Shown one piece after another: positions 28,477-37,964 of a stretch of DNA of 64,000 bases. How positions within the stretch are numbered: the stretch's first letter is position 1; every line of letters begins with the position of its first letter. A program made the translations under genes and the position numbers. Origin of the DNA: Acinetobacter baretiae (GTDB lineage: Bacteria; Pseudomonadota; Gammaproteobacteria; Pseudomonadales; Moraxellaceae); assembly GCF_015627105.1 (NCBI RefSeq), contig NZ_VTDM01000010.1, forward strand, positions 1 to 64,000, given 5' to 3'. The notes under the pieces are model-generated. The model ran no database searches and was not told where the DNA came from. It saw nothing but the letters and a program-made list of their open reading frames with translations.

Positions 28477-29217
28477 TTAAACTGTAAAATCATCACCCAA
28501 ATATACTTCACGTACTGTGCTGTTGGCCAAAACTTCTTCTGCTGTACCTTCTGCGATAACAGCCCCTTCGCTCACAATATACGCTTTTTCGCAAATGGCT
28601 AAGGTTTCACGCACGTTATGATCTGTAATTAGTACACCAATACCACGGTTTTTGAGGGTTTGAATAATATCTTTAATATCGCCAACAGAAATCGGATCGA
28701 CCCCTGCAAAAGGTTCATCGAGTAGCATAAATTTGGGGTCGGCTGCCAATGCACGAGCAATTTCAGCACGTCTGCGTTCACCACCAGACACACTCATACC
28801 CAGTGAGTCTTTGATATGAGTGATTTTAAAATCTTCAAGTAATGTTTTTAAGCGTTGTTCACGCTGTGCTTTATTTAATTCTTTTTTGGTTTCCAAAATT
28901 GCCATAATATTTTCGCCAATGGTCAGTTTACGAAAAATAGAGGCCTCTTGTGGTAAATAACCTAATCCTTTGCGAGCACGCTCATGCATGGCAAAATGAG
29001 ATAAATCTTGATCATCTAAGTAAATTTCACCTTTGTCCATGCGAACGAGGCCGACAACCATATAAAAGCTAGTGGTTTTTCCTGCACCGTTTGGCCCAAG
29101 TAGGCCAACAATTTGCCCACTTTGCATTTCAAAAGAAACATCTTTGACCACCCAACGTTTACTGTAGTTTTTAGCAAGATGTTTAATCTTTAGGGTTTGA
29201 GTGTGTTGATCGTTCAT
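28477..29217 (-). CDS. lptB: LPS export ABC ATPase LptB
   Basis: 246 residues of the ATPase that powers LPS extraction from the inner membrane with LptFG. Walker A GPNGAGKT is at 41-48, the signature SVSGGERRR near 143, Walker B FMLLDEPF near 163, and the switch H in [16 protein letters not shown] is a typical LptB Q-loop. It overlaps lptA by 4 bp at its start, so it is the last gene of the kdsD-kdsC-lptC-lptA-lptB transcript. Confidence 0.97.
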   Translation of the reverse strand: MNDQHTQTLKIKHLAKNYSKRWVVKDVSFEMQSGQIVGLLGPNGAGKTTSFYMVVGLVRMDKGEIYLDDQDLSHFAMHERARKGLGYLPQEASIFRKLTIGENIMAILETKKELNKAQREQRLKTLLEDFKITHIKDSLGMSVSGGERRRAEIARALAADPKFMLLDEPFAGVDPISVGDIKDIIQTLKNRGIGVLITDHNVRETLAICEKAYIVSEGAVIAEGTAEEVLANSTVREVYLGDDFTV

Positions 29218-29801
29218 CTATTGACTGCTCCTGGGGTAATATTAGAGCTGTTTGCAGGAATAGTAATTTGTACACGACCCTGATTTTGAGAGGCATTTGT
29301 CGTAGTTGCTGAAGTGCCTCCAACACGTTCACCTACGGCTTCAATGTCTCCCTTATTCATACTGTAACGTAAAGTTGCACCACGAATACTGGCACCATTT
29401 TGGTCAACAATTGCATTGCCTGTTAAAGTAATAATACCTGTGTCTGCATTGTAAACAATGCGCTGTGCTTGGCCTTTTGCCAAGGTGTTGGCATCAGTTT
29501 GTTGTTGGAAGCGAGCGGGTGAACCTGTGGCAGACACTGTACTCATTTGGCGTGCTTTATTAAGCTGCGCTGTCACAGCAGATGCTTGTAATTTCATACT
29601 GCCTTGTTCAATAACTACATTGCCTGTGTAGGTGGTTAGCCCCGTTTTTTCGTTATATGTGGCTTTGTCTGCAACCAAAGAAATTGGTTGGTTACGGTCA
29701 CTTGGTAAGGCAAAAGCGGTGAGTGGTTGCACCAATAATGCACTAAGTAAAGCGATGTTTAACCATGTTTTACGCTGAAGTAACGGTGTATTAAGGTGCA
29801 T
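29214..29801 (-). CDS. lptA: Periplasmic LPS transport protein LptA
   Basis: 195 residues from ATG 29801, chosen because it opens a normal signal peptide ([19 protein letters not shown], cleavage before LPSD); a longer frame begins at 29828. The mature part is a beta-jellyroll OstA domain, shown by [18 protein letters not shown] and [15 protein letters not shown], which forms the periplasmic bridge for LPS. A low-complexity Ser/Thr/Asn tail follows. The start overlaps the lptC end by 11 bp. Confidence 0.94.
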   Translation of the reverse strand: MHLNTPLLQRKTWLNIALLSALLVQPLTAFALPSDRNQPISLVADKATYNEKTGLTTYTGNVVIEQGSMKLQASAVTAQLNKARQMSTVSATGSPARFQQQTDANTLAKGQAQRIVYNADTGIITLTGNAIVDQNGASIRGATLRYSMNKGDIEAVGERVGGTSATTTNASQNQGRVQITIPANSSNITPGAVNR

Positions 29802-30333
29802 ATGTGCCTCGAATATTAAAGAATTCATATTGTCCCGAATTGAGGTCAGCTTTTAACCCTTGGCTAGTAAACTGTCCTTGTGGCGAGTCAACTTGAATAT
29901 TGCGATCGGTCTGTATGGTTTTCGTTTCCGGATACCCAGTCAGTTCGGTGGTGTGAAAAATCATGTCACCCTGAGGTGTTATCTTTTGAGCAACGACTTG
30001 ATCTTGCAAGACAATCTTTTCATTGTCATTGTAGCCAGTTGCTTTTGGTGCTGTATAGACAGTATCTTCTTTACCTGCAATATAGGTGGTTGCTTTCAAT
30101 TGAGAAAGTTCAGTACTACCTGTTTTTGGATTTTGTTGTGCTTGTGCAACAGATGCACGTACAGAAACCATACCTTGGGTATCGCTTTGTGTTAGTTTGA
30201 CATCGTTGGCAGAAAAGCTCATTTGTGATGTGCCATCGCTGTCTAATTTTTTGCCTTTACCGCTAAAGTAATAGTAGCTACTGCTTGCAACAGCAATCAC
30301 TAAGGCGATAAGGTATATGTTTCTGGTTTCCAT
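29791..30333 (-). CDS. lptC: LPS export protein LptC
   Basis: About 180 residues: one N-terminal transmembrane anchor (IYLIALVIAVASSSYYYF) followed by a periplasmic beta-jellyroll that receives LPS from LptBFG. KATGYNDNEKIVLQDQVVA and LTGYPETKTIQTD match the family. I take the ATG at 30333; a GTG at 30339 would add two residues. It lies between kdsC (27 bp upstream) and lptA. Confidence 0.93.
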   Translation of the reverse strand: METRNIYLIALVIAVASSSYYYFSGKGKKLDSDGTSQMSFSANDVKLTQSDTQGMVSVRASVAQAQQNPKTGSTELSQLKATTYIAGKEDTVYTAPKATGYNDNEKIVLQDQVVAQKITPQGDMIFHTTELTGYPETKTIQTDRNIQVDSPQGQFTSQGLKADLNSGQYEFFNIRGTYAP

Positions 30334-30360
30334 AAGCACTATTTTGGGCAGGTTATTGTA

Positions 30361-30900
30361 TTAATGGGCTTGAGTGAGGTATTTTTCAAGTAGTTCTTGG
30401 TAAACGCCTTTTGCATGTAACAGCATATCGCAAACTTCACGTACAGCACCTCGTCCTCCCATTGCTTGTGTGACAAGGTCGGCTCGTTTGCGAACTTCAG
30501 TATGCCCGTTAGGAACAGTGACTTTCATTCCTGCAATGGCAAATGCAGATAGGTCGGGCCAATCATCACCCATATATAAGCATTCTTGTGGTGAAAGCTG
30601 TAGTGTTTTACAGGCTTCGATTAACGCGGTACCTTTATCTTCACGACCTTGATACACCAAATCTACGCCCAAACTCGACATACGCTGATTCACAATATTG
30701 CTTTGTCTGCCCGTAATAATAATAACTTTTAAACCTGCTTGTTGTACAAGTTTCATTCCTAAGCCATCACGAATATCAAATGATTTTAATTCGTCACCCG
30801 TGTTGGTGAGTGTCACAAAGCCATCACTGAGTATGCCGTCAACATCAAGGACTAACGCACGTAGATCTCGTGCTTTTTCAAGTAAAATATACGATGCCAT
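30361..30900 (-). CDS. kdsC: Kdo-8-phosphate phosphatase KdsC
   Basis: 179 residues of the C0 HAD family that releases phosphate from Kdo 8-phosphate. The nucleophile motif LDVDGILSDG carries D19 and D21. IITGR gives the second motif, and YMGDDWPDL the metal-binding third motif. I choose ATG 30900, one base before the kdsD stop; a longer frame would start at 30978 inside kdsD. The product is Kdo for the inner core of LPS or LOS. Confidence 0.95.
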   Translation of the reverse strand: MASYILLEKARDLRALVLDVDGILSDGFVTLTNTGDELKSFDIRDGLGMKLVQQAGLKVIIITGRQSNIVNQRMSSLGVDLVYQGREDKGTALIEACKTLQLSPQECLYMGDDWPDLSAFAIAGMKVTVPNGHTEVRKRADLVTQAMGGRGAVREVCDMLLHAKGVYQELLEKYLTQAH

Positions 30901-30901
30901 G

Positions 30902-31894
30902 TTACGCAACTCCTGCTTGAATGAGATCGTGCATACTGAGTACACCGATGACTTGATTGTTGGTATTAACAACAACAAATTGATTAATTTTTTTCTCTTT
31001 AAGTTGTTCTAAAGCCTCTACAGCACGTAACTCTTGGTTAATCGTGCTTGGATTTTTTGTCATGACTTCGTGAACAAGGCGATTAATATCAAATCCTTGT
31101 TGTTTATCAATTAGCCGTCTTAAGTCGCCGTCTGTAAAAACACCCAATAAAGTATTTTGCTCATCGACAACTGTGGTGAGCCCTAAACGTTTATCTGTAA
31201 TTTCAAACAGTACTTGTCCCATAGGGGTATTTGGATGAACTTTTGGTAATTCATCTTGAGTATGCATCAGGTGTTTTACATGTAGTAGTAACCGTTTGCC
31301 AAGAGCACCTGCTGGGTGTGAACGTGCAAAATCATCAGAGGTGAAACCTCGTGCGTCAAGTAAAGCGACGGCTAGCGCATCGCCAAGAGCAAGCGTGGCT
31401 GTGGTGCTTGATGTAGGGGCTAAGCCAAGTGGACAGGCTTCTTGTAGCTCTCCGAGTGTTAATGCGACATCTGCATTTTGTGGCATTGGGCCTTGATCTG
31501 TTGCACTAATGGTAATGAGGGGAATATCTAAGTGTTTAATGAGTGGCATGAGCATCATAATTTCATCACTTTTTCCAGAGTTGGAAATGGCAATGACAAC
31601 GTCTCCTTTGACAAGCATGCCTAAATCCCCATGGCTTGCTTCACCTGGATGCATAAAAAATGATGGTGTGCCTGTAGATGCAAATGTGGCCGCCATTTTA
31701 CGACCAATATGGCCAGATTTCCCCATGCCTGTGACCACTAAACGGCCTTTGCATTGTAAAATAATTTCGCAGGCTTGCACAAAGCGAGCATCTATTTGCG
31801 TGGCTAAAATAGCCAAAGCTTGCTGCTCTATATGCAAGGTTTCTAAAGCGACCTTTTTAAAGTCGATGGTGTGAGGTACAAGGGGAGCCGTCAA
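30902..31894 (-). CDS. kdsD: D-arabinose 5-phosphate isomerase KdsD
   Basis: 330 residues: an SIS sugar-isomerase domain (VVTGMGKSGHIGRKMAATF and AISNSGKSDE) and two C-terminal CBS domains (about residues 205-325, with VFTDGDLRRL). It interconverts ribulose 5-phosphate and arabinose 5-phosphate, the first step to Kdo. It is the first gene of a five-gene operon running to lptB. It diverges from cysS with about 200 bp between, where the operon promoter should lie. Confidence 0.96.
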   Translation of the reverse strand: MTAPLVPHTIDFKKVALETLHIEQQALAILATQIDARFVQACEIILQCKGRLVVTGMGKSGHIGRKMAATFASTGTPSFFMHPGEASHGDLGMLVKGDVVIAISNSGKSDEIMMLMPLIKHLDIPLITISATDQGPMPQNADVALTLGELQEACPLGLAPTSSTTATLALGDALAVALLDARGFTSDDFARSHPAGALGKRLLLHVKHLMHTQDELPKVHPNTPMGQVLFEITDKRLGLTTVVDEQNTLLGVFTDGDLRRLIDKQQGFDINRLVHEVMTKNPSTINQELRAVEALEQLKEKKINQFVVVNTNNQVIGVLSMHDLIQAGVA

Positions 31895-32100
31895 AACATA
31901 TTACCTTTCTTTAGTCATCATCTAAATTGCCATGCAAAATATGCAACAAAAACGTCAGCTATATTAGCACAAAACTATTTTATCAATGTTTGAAAATGTA
32001 TTGTATTTGCTGAACTTTGCTTTTTTTATACAGAAGCCTTTGTGAAAGATTATGGATCAGTTATGATGAACTATCTTTGTGTTGAAGCAATTTAAGATTT

Positions 32101-33525
32101 ATGCAACCATTTGTTTTATATAACTCTGAGCAACGAAAAAAAGTCGAATTTGTGCCACGTCAATCAGGACACATCGATATTTATGTGTGTGGTATGACCG
32201 TGTATGACTATTGTCATATTGGCCATGCTCGTACAGTGGTTGCATTTGATTATATTGTACGTTTTTTACGTAGTCAGGGCTGGTCTGTGACATATGTGCG
32301 TAATATTACAGATATAGACGATAAAATTATTCAACGTGCTAATGAACGTGGTGAAAGTATTCATACACTAACAGACCGTTTTATTGATGCCATGAATGAA
32401 GATTTCACGGCTTTGGGCTGTGTGGCTCCAAATACGTCACCAAGAGCCACAGATTATATTGATGAAATGCAACACATGATTGGTACATTGGTCAATAATG
32501 GTACTGCATATGCGGCCAATAATGGTGATGTATATTTTGAAGTTGATAAATTCAAAAAATATGGCCGTTTATCAGGGCGTAAACTTGAAGATATGCAAGC
32601 AGGTGCAAGTGATCGAGTCGATGTCGAAGTTGAAAAGAAACATCCATTTGACTTTGTACTTTGGAAAAAAGCCAAGCAAAATGAGCCTTTTTGGCCATCG
32701 CCATGGGGAAATGGTCGTCCGGGTTGGCATATTGAATGTTCAGCGATGTCTACATGTTGTTTAGGTAATCATTTTGATATTCACGGTGGTGGTGGAGATC
32801 TGCCTTTTCCGCATCATGAAAATGAGATTGCGCAAAGTGAAGCTGCAACGGGTGAACAATATGTCAATTATTGGATGCACGTGGGCTTTGTGAATGTTGA
32901 TGGTGAAAAAATGTCTAAGTCTTTAGGCAATTTCTTTACCATTAGAGAGGTTTTAGAAAAGTTTCATCCAGAAGTAGTACGTTACTTCATTACGACGTCA
33001 CATTACCGTAGTCCAATTAACTTTTCTGATACTGCGCTCAAAGAATCTAAAACTGCTTTAAGTCGTTTTTATCATGCATTTAAAGGGTATGAACAAGTCT
33101 ATGGTGAGCTCAACACAACTCATCAGCCTGATCAGACGTATATTGCCCGTTTTAATGCGGCAATGAGTGATGATTTTAATACACCAGAGGCCTTTGCCAT
33201 CTTGTTTGAGGTTTTACGTGAGCTGAATCGTGCAGTCAAAGAACAGATTGCTGAAGACGCACATCGTTATTGTGCAACGCTTAGACAGCTTGTAGATGTC
33301 TTGTGTTTGGTACAACATCCAATTGATGAGTTTTTACAATCGACTGTAGGACAAGAAATACAGGGATTATCTGAAACAGAGATTGAAGAATTGATTCAAG
33401 CGCGTATTGATGCGAAAAAAGCCAAAGACTTTACCAAATCAGATGCAATTCGAGCAGATCTGTTGTCACAAGGTATTATTCTTGAAGATACTCGACAGGG
33501 TACAACATGGCGACGTGCTGATTAA
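32101..33525 (+). CDS. cysS: Cysteinyl-tRNA synthetase
   Basis: 474 residues of the class I synthetase that charges tRNA-Cys. HIGH is at residues 39-42 ([10 protein letters not shown]) and KMSKS near 270. Zinc ligands are C30, the Cys in WHIECSAM and the His-Glu set in FPHHENE. A C-terminal DALR domain follows with a four-helix anticodon region. Length matches the family. It is a single gene with its own terminator. Confidence 0.97.
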   Translation: MQPFVLYNSEQRKKVEFVPRQSGHIDIYVCGMTVYDYCHIGHARTVVAFDYIVRFLRSQGWSVTYVRNITDIDDKIIQRANERGESIHTLTDRFIDAMNEDFTALGCVAPNTSPRATDYIDEMQHMIGTLVNNGTAYAANNGDVYFEVDKFKKYGRLSGRKLEDMQAGASDRVDVEVEKKHPFDFVLWKKAKQNEPFWPSPWGNGRPGWHIECSAMSTCCLGNHFDIHGGGGDLPFPHHENEIAQSEAATGEQYVNYWMHVGFVNVDGEKMSKSLGNFFTIREVLEKFHPEVVRYFITTSHYRSPINFSDTALKESKTALSRFYHAFKGYEQVYGELNTTHQPDQTYIARFNAAMSDDFNTPEAFAILFEVLRELNRAVKEQIAEDAHRYCATLRQLVDVLCLVQHPIDEFLQSTVGQEIQGLSETEIEELIQARIDAKKAKDFTKSDAIRADLLSQGIILEDTRQGTTWRRAD

Positions 33526-33540
33526 AAGACCTTGTACATA

Positions 33541-33572
33541 AAAAACCACTTCAAAACCGAGGTGGTTTTTTT
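33541..33572 (+). terminator. Terminator of cysS
   Basis: AAAAACCACTTC pairs with GAGGTGGTTTTT (one wobble) around AAAACC and is followed by further Ts, 16 bp past the stop. Confidence 0.92.
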
Positions 33573-33759
33573 ATAGACTAAATAATGTAAATATCATTGA
33601 TGTTTTGATGAAAAAAGTCATAGATAATAAAAAATAGTCGTCTAAACTTTGTCAGTGTTTACGTATTGTAAATTAAATCTCTCAACGTCAAGTTGTATGT
33701 ATGTCATTTGAATGCAAAAACGAGACGTATTTTAATTCAGCTGAACTTAGGCCATAACA

Positions 33760-35916
33760 ATGAAAAGTTTAATGCAATTCATGCATTGGAAAACGTGGGG
33801 ATATTCATCAGTATTTTTTTTATGCTCAACACTTCCTACGTATGCAGCACAAAATGTACAGCAATTACAAGCCATTGTGGTAAATAGTGAGTCTGTGAGT
33901 AATTCGCCTTATGTTGCTGATAGTACACAATTAATGGGGTTTAATGGGCTAAAACCACAACAGTTACCTGCATCTTTGTCGAATATAACATCAGCGATGA
34001 TTGCCGATCAGCATGCTAAGTTGCTGACGGATGTGGTAAAAAATGATGCTTCTGTGGGGGATGGTTATGCTGCGATTGGGTATTATCCAAATTTTATGGT
34101 TCGAGGATTTTCATTAGATACATCATCAAGCTATTTGATCAATAATAATGTCGTACGTGGTGAACAAAACATTGCTTTAGAAAATAAAGAACGTGTTGAA
34201 ATTTTAAAAGGGATTTCTGCAATACAAAGTGGCATGTCTACTCCAGCAGGTGTGGTAAATTATGTGACTAAACGCCCTCAAGACATTAAAACGCTTACCT
34301 TTGATTTAGATCAACATGGTGATCGTACTATTTCTACAGATGTGGGTGGTTTTGTTGGGCAAGATCAACAATTTGGGTATCGTTTTAATTTGGCACAGCA
34401 ACGCTTACATCCTTATGTAGAGCATAGTCAAGGAGAGCGTTACTTTGGTTCATTGGCTTTAGATTGGAAAATTAATGCACAATCAGCAGTCGCATTTAAT
34501 TTAGAATCGCAACGTCAACAGCAACGCTCGGTTGCAGGTTATCAGTTATTGGGCGCACAAATTGTTCCACAACATCTAGACTGGTCAAAATTGCTTGGTT
34601 ACCAAAGTTGGAGCAAACCTGTGACCAATAAAAGTGTGAATACAGATTTAACTTATCGTTATCAATGGTCTAATCAATGGACATCGAAGCTAATGGTATC
34701 GCATAGTAAAGTCGTGATTGATGATTATTCTGCTTTTCCATATGGATTTTATGACAACGATGAAGATCATATACAGGGAGATTATGATGTATATGATTAT
34801 CGTAACCCCAAAGATACTTATGTTACCAATCAGTTTAAAGCACAATTAGAGGGGCAGTTTGTAACAGGGACAGTGAACCATCATACGGTATTTGAAGCCT
34901 CTGAATTGGATAAGTCACGTACACGTTATAAAGGAATTAATGAATATGTAGGTACAGCCAATATTTATCAAAATAATGTGGATTTTTCACCTTCGGATAA
35001 AACAGATTTAGGCCAACGTTATAAATCGTTACGCAGTAAACAATTCAGCATATTTGCCTCTGATTTAATTGATTTAAATACAAATTGGTCAGTATTGCTC
35101 AGTGGTCGTTGGCTTCATTTGGATGAACAAGCCTATAAAGCCAAAGGTTTAGTGCGTTCAACACAACTGAATCAGTTTTTACCGCAAGGCGCGATTATTT
35201 ATAAACCTACCACGTCTACAACGTTGTATATGAGCTATGCAAAAGGTCTATCAGATGGTGGCACAGCACCATGGTATACCAATAATGATGGTGTTACATT
35301 GTCTCCTCGTCATTCACAGCAATATGAACTTGGATTAAAGCAACAATTTGATCGTGCTTTAGTGACACTCTCTCTTTTTGATTTAAAGCAAGATAATCAA
35401 TACAGTAAAGCCAATATAGATGGAACAACATTCGATTTTGTACAAGAGGGAAAACAGCACAACCGAGGTGTTGAATTATCTGTAGCAGGTCAACTCTTTG
35501 ACCGTTTAGATCTCACATCGGGTGTGACATATACCAAAGCTCGTTTGCAAGATGTGAATGATGCAAGTTATAAAAATCATCAAATACAAAATGTACCTCA
35601 GTGGCGTTTTACAAACTATTTATCGTATAAATTGCCTATGCTAGAAGATCGTTTACGTCTATTGGCAGGCATGCAAAGTAGCACAAGTAAGTATGCCAAT
35701 AGAGCGGGTACAGTTAAGGTTGCAGGCTATAGTGTATTTAATTTGGGTGCAGTATATACAGCAAAGCCATTTGGATATGATGCAGATGTTCGTTTAAATA
35801 TGAATAACGTATTTAATAAACAATATTGGCGTGATGTTGGTGGTTTTATGGGAGATGACTATATGTTTTTAAGTAACCCAAGAACAACGCAATTGTCGGT
35901 CACTTTACATTTTTAA
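33760..35916 (+). CDS. TonB-dependent siderophore-type receptor
   Basis: 718 residues: a signal peptide (VFFLCSTLPTYAAQ), a TonB-box-like LQAIVVNSE just after it, a plug domain to about residue 170 (MVRGFSLD and VEILKGISAIQSG are standard plug strands; PAGVVNYVTKRP is the plug end), and a 22-strand barrel ending in LSVTLHF with the usual terminal aromatic. The plug type fits ferric siderophore receptors (FhuE/FpvA/FoxA group). A cognate siderophore cannot be named. No good Fur box was found in the 234 bp upstream, which is odd for this class. It is convergent with thiM. Confidence 0.88.
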   Translation: MKSLMQFMHWKTWGYSSVFFLCSTLPTYAAQNVQQLQAIVVNSESVSNSPYVADSTQLMGFNGLKPQQLPASLSNITSAMIADQHAKLLTDVVKNDASVGDGYAAIGYYPNFMVRGFSLDTSSSYLINNNVVRGEQNIALENKERVEILKGISAIQSGMSTPAGVVNYVTKRPQDIKTLTFDLDQHGDRTISTDVGGFVGQDQQFGYRFNLAQQRLHPYVEHSQGERYFGSLALDWKINAQSAVAFNLESQRQQQRSVAGYQLLGAQIVPQHLDWSKLLGYQSWSKPVTNKSVNTDLTYRYQWSNQWTSKLMVSHSKVVIDDYSAFPYGFYDNDEDHIQGDYDVYDYRNPKDTYVTNQFKAQLEGQFVTGTVNHHTVFEASELDKSRTRYKGINEYVGTANIYQNNVDFSPSDKTDLGQRYKSLRSKQFSIFASDLIDLNTNWSVLLSGRWLHLDEQAYKAKGLVRSTQLNQFLPQGAIIYKPTTSTTLYMSYAKGLSDGGTAPWYTNNDGVTLSPRHSQQYELGLKQQFDRALVTLSLFDLKQDNQYSKANIDGTTFDFVQEGKQHNRGVELSVAGQLFDRLDLTSGVTYTKARLQDVNDASYKNHQIQNVPQWRFTNYLSYKLPMLEDRLRLLAGMQSSTSKYANRAGTVKVAGYSVFNLGAVYTAKPFGYDADVRLNMNNVFNKQYWRDVGGFMGDDYMFLSNPRTTQLSVTLHF

Positions 35917-35938
35917 TGAATGCTTTAAATGTTGAAAC

Positions 35939-35966
35939 ACCCCATTGATGTGTCATTCAATGGGGT
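35939..35966. terminator. Hairpin between TonB receptor and thiM
   Basis: ACCCCATTGA at 35939-35948 pairs with TCAATGGGGT at 35957-35966 between the convergent genes. T-runs are short, so it is a likely bidirectional terminator. Confidence 0.75.
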
Positions 35967-35972
35967 ATTTGG

Positions 35973-36788
35973 TTATACAAACTCAATATGCATGTGTTGT
36001 TCAAGTTTAGCGCTATTTAGATGATGTAATTCATCTAAAAAAGCCACGTTAAATTGTCCTATCTGTGAAGATTTTTGTTCTGCCAATTGACCTGCAATGG
36101 CAAAATGAACGTGGGCAGCAACCGTAGCGACAGCAATCGGTGCAACAGCACAATAGGCTGCAATTAATGCACCTAATGCACAGCCTGTTGCGGTCACTTT
36201 GGGTTGTAAAGCACTTCCACCTGTGACTTTGACAGTATGGGGGAGTTCATGGGATAGAATGAAATCAACTTCGCCTGAAATTGCAATACATGTGCTAAAT
36301 TTAAGCAAAGAGTTTGCAGCAAGGTAAGTTTGCGTACTGCTTTGAGTGCTATCTACGCCTTTTGAAGATGTTTCATTGCCTGCTAATCCAGCAATTTCAG
36401 AAGCATTTCCTCGAATAACAGATGGTGAAAAATTTAATAAGGCCTGCGTCATTTCACTACGCCATTTGAGTATGCTGCTGTAGCCTACAGGGTCAAGTAC
36501 CCACGGAATATTTTGTTGCTGTGCCGTGGCTGCTGAAATTTTCATGGCTTGCATTTGTTCAGATGTAGGAGTGCCTAAATTAATACTGAGTGCTCCGCTG
36601 ACCCGTGTGAAACTTTCAGCCTCGTAAGGATTGTCTACCATAGCAGGAGATGCACCACAGGCCAAAAGCACATTTGCTGCATAATTCGTTGCAACGCTAT
36701 TGGTGATACATTGGACTAAAGGGGCATGTTGTTGTAATTCAAACCAAGCTTGGATGACTTGCGTTTTTAAATCATTAATTGCTGTCAT
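35973..36788 (-). CDS. thiM: Hydroxyethylthiazole kinase ThiM
   Basis: 271 residues of the ribokinase-like thiazole kinase that salvages 4-methyl-5-(2-hydroxyethyl)thiazole for thiamine. Motifs are VQCITNSVATNYAANVLLACGASPAM at the start (nucleotide-fold opening), WVLDPVGYS, VIRGNASEI and TATGCALGALIAAY with the catalytic Cys-Ala-Leu-Gly loop. I take ATG 36788, preceded by AAGG at the right spacing; a longer frame reaches 36806. No TPP riboswitch fits in the 18-bp gap to the preceding gene, so thiM is probably read from that gene's promoter. No thiE or thiD follows here. Confidence 0.93.
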   Translation of the reverse strand: MTAINDLKTQVIQAWFELQQHAPLVQCITNSVATNYAANVLLACGASPAMVDNPYEAESFTRVSGALSINLGTPTSEQMQAMKISAATAQQQNIPWVLDPVGYSSILKWRSEMTQALLNFSPSVIRGNASEIAGLAGNETSSKGVDSTQSSTQTYLAANSLLKFSTCIAISGEVDFILSHELPHTVKVTGGSALQPKVTATGCALGALIAAYCAVAPIAVATVAAHVHFAIAGQLAEQKSSQIGQFNVAFLDELHHLNSAKLEQHMHIEFV

Positions 36789-36806
36789 GGGAGTACCTTG
36801 CATCAT

Positions 36807-37964
36807 TTATTGGGTAAAATAATGGTCTCTATGTTTACACTGACGACAAATCATAGAAACATAACTTTGTGCATCGTATTCAATATCTAATTCATTGGAG
36901 CCACACTGCATACAGCGTTTATCGGAATAAAACCCTAATCGTGGTGATATACTTTGCCATAAAAAGCGTATTGGCTGGCTTAGAATTTTTTGATCATAGT
37001 TTAAAAATTTAAAGTAGAGAATTTCCCCCATTTTGTGGAAGGGAAGTTGTTCTGGGCGTGGAAAATTGGGTGTTTCCCAACGTTGTGCAATGGCTCGTTC
37101 ACGATATTGGATGATTGTTTTTTTGAGCCGATGCGTATTAATAAATCCATCATTACGTGTTTCCAACGCATTTTTTTCGTGTAAATAAGACAGTGCGGTA
37201 TAGACTAAATGGAAAATTTGTTCCACAGCCAGTTGATCTAAGAGTTGATAACAAAGTTGTTTAAGTGCACTGTGACCTGTAATTTGAATTCCCCAAGGTC
37301 TACAGATAAACATACTAAACTGTACAATTTCTTGATAGAGCATTAAATAAAGTACGTCTTTGACTTCATCACTGTGTTCAAAGGGCACACCTTGACTTAA
37401 ATTTTCATAAAACCATGCTCTGAGTTGGTGAACCACACTAAATAAACTAGGCTCTGTATAGCCATCTAAACGAACATTAATATGGTATGTTGCACAATCT
37501 TCGAGTTGTTCTGTAAGACAAAGAATGTCTTCTTTTTCAAGTTGTTTCATTAAGGTATTTTGAAATGAAACATTGGGTGAAATTGGGCTATATTTCAACT
37601 GATTCCAATCAATAAACTCGTTGTGTTGAGAGTCTTCTCTGACGTTGTCATCAAGGAGCGCCAATAAAAATAGTTTGTGCAGAAAAGATATTTTATCTAA
37701 ACGTGGCGTATCTCGATCTTTAAACTTTTTCTTTTTATACTCTTGAAATCGTGTTTCTTTTAGAATGTTTTTTCGTTGCTTTGTACAACGTTCACAGTGG
37801 CAGGTAAAGTGATCGGTTTGAAAGATGCGATGTTGGCAGTGACTACACTGATGGAAATTGAATTCTTGTTCTTGCTGTTCTGCATCAACCCAATACATGG
37901 CAGCTTGGCACAATGGACATAGTGTACTGCTATCTAAATGTTTTTTGATGACTTGAATAAACAC
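36807..37964 (-). CDS. Unknown protein with zinc ribbons at both ends
   Basis: I do not recognise a named family. From a GTG at 37964 it is 385 residues. The frame is open to 38093, but those 43 extra residues look like translated AT-rich spacer. In the numbering of the longer frame, C59/C62 and C83/C86 form one zinc ribbon, C98/C100/C103 may add a second metal site, and C394/C397 with C416/C419 form a C-terminal ribbon. The middle is all-helical, rich in Leu, His and Gln, with no nuclease or ATPase motif. It lies 18 bp upstream of thiM on the same strand. A nucleic-acid- or protein-binding scaffold is possible. Confidence 0.7.
   Translation of the reverse strand: MFIQVIKKHLDSSTLCPLCQAAMYWVDAEQQEQEFNFHQCSHCQHRIFQTDHFTCHCERCTKQRKNILKETRFQEYKKKKFKDRDTPRLDKISFLHKLFLLALLDDNVREDSQHNEFIDWNQLKYSPISPNVSFQNTLMKQLEKEDILCLTEQLEDCATYHINVRLDGYTEPSLFSVVHQLRAWFYENLSQGVPFEHSDEVKDVLYLMLYQEIVQFSMFICRPWGIQITGHSALKQLCYQLLDQLAVEQIFHLVYTALSYLHEKNALETRNDGFINTHRLKKTIIQYRERAIAQRWETPNFPRPEQLPFHKMGEILYFKFLNYDQKILSQPIRFLWQSISPRLGFYSDKRCMQCGSNELDIEYDAQSYVSMICRQCKHRDHYFTQ

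Noticed and set aside
33580-33759. Fur box before the TonB-dependent receptor
   Set aside because: AATAATGTAAATATCATT near 33588 resembles a degenerate site but lacks a clean 6-1-6 palindrome.
36789-36806. TPP riboswitch before thiM
   Set aside because: Only 18 bp separate thiM from the preceding stop codon, and no thi-box is visible in the upstream gene's end.
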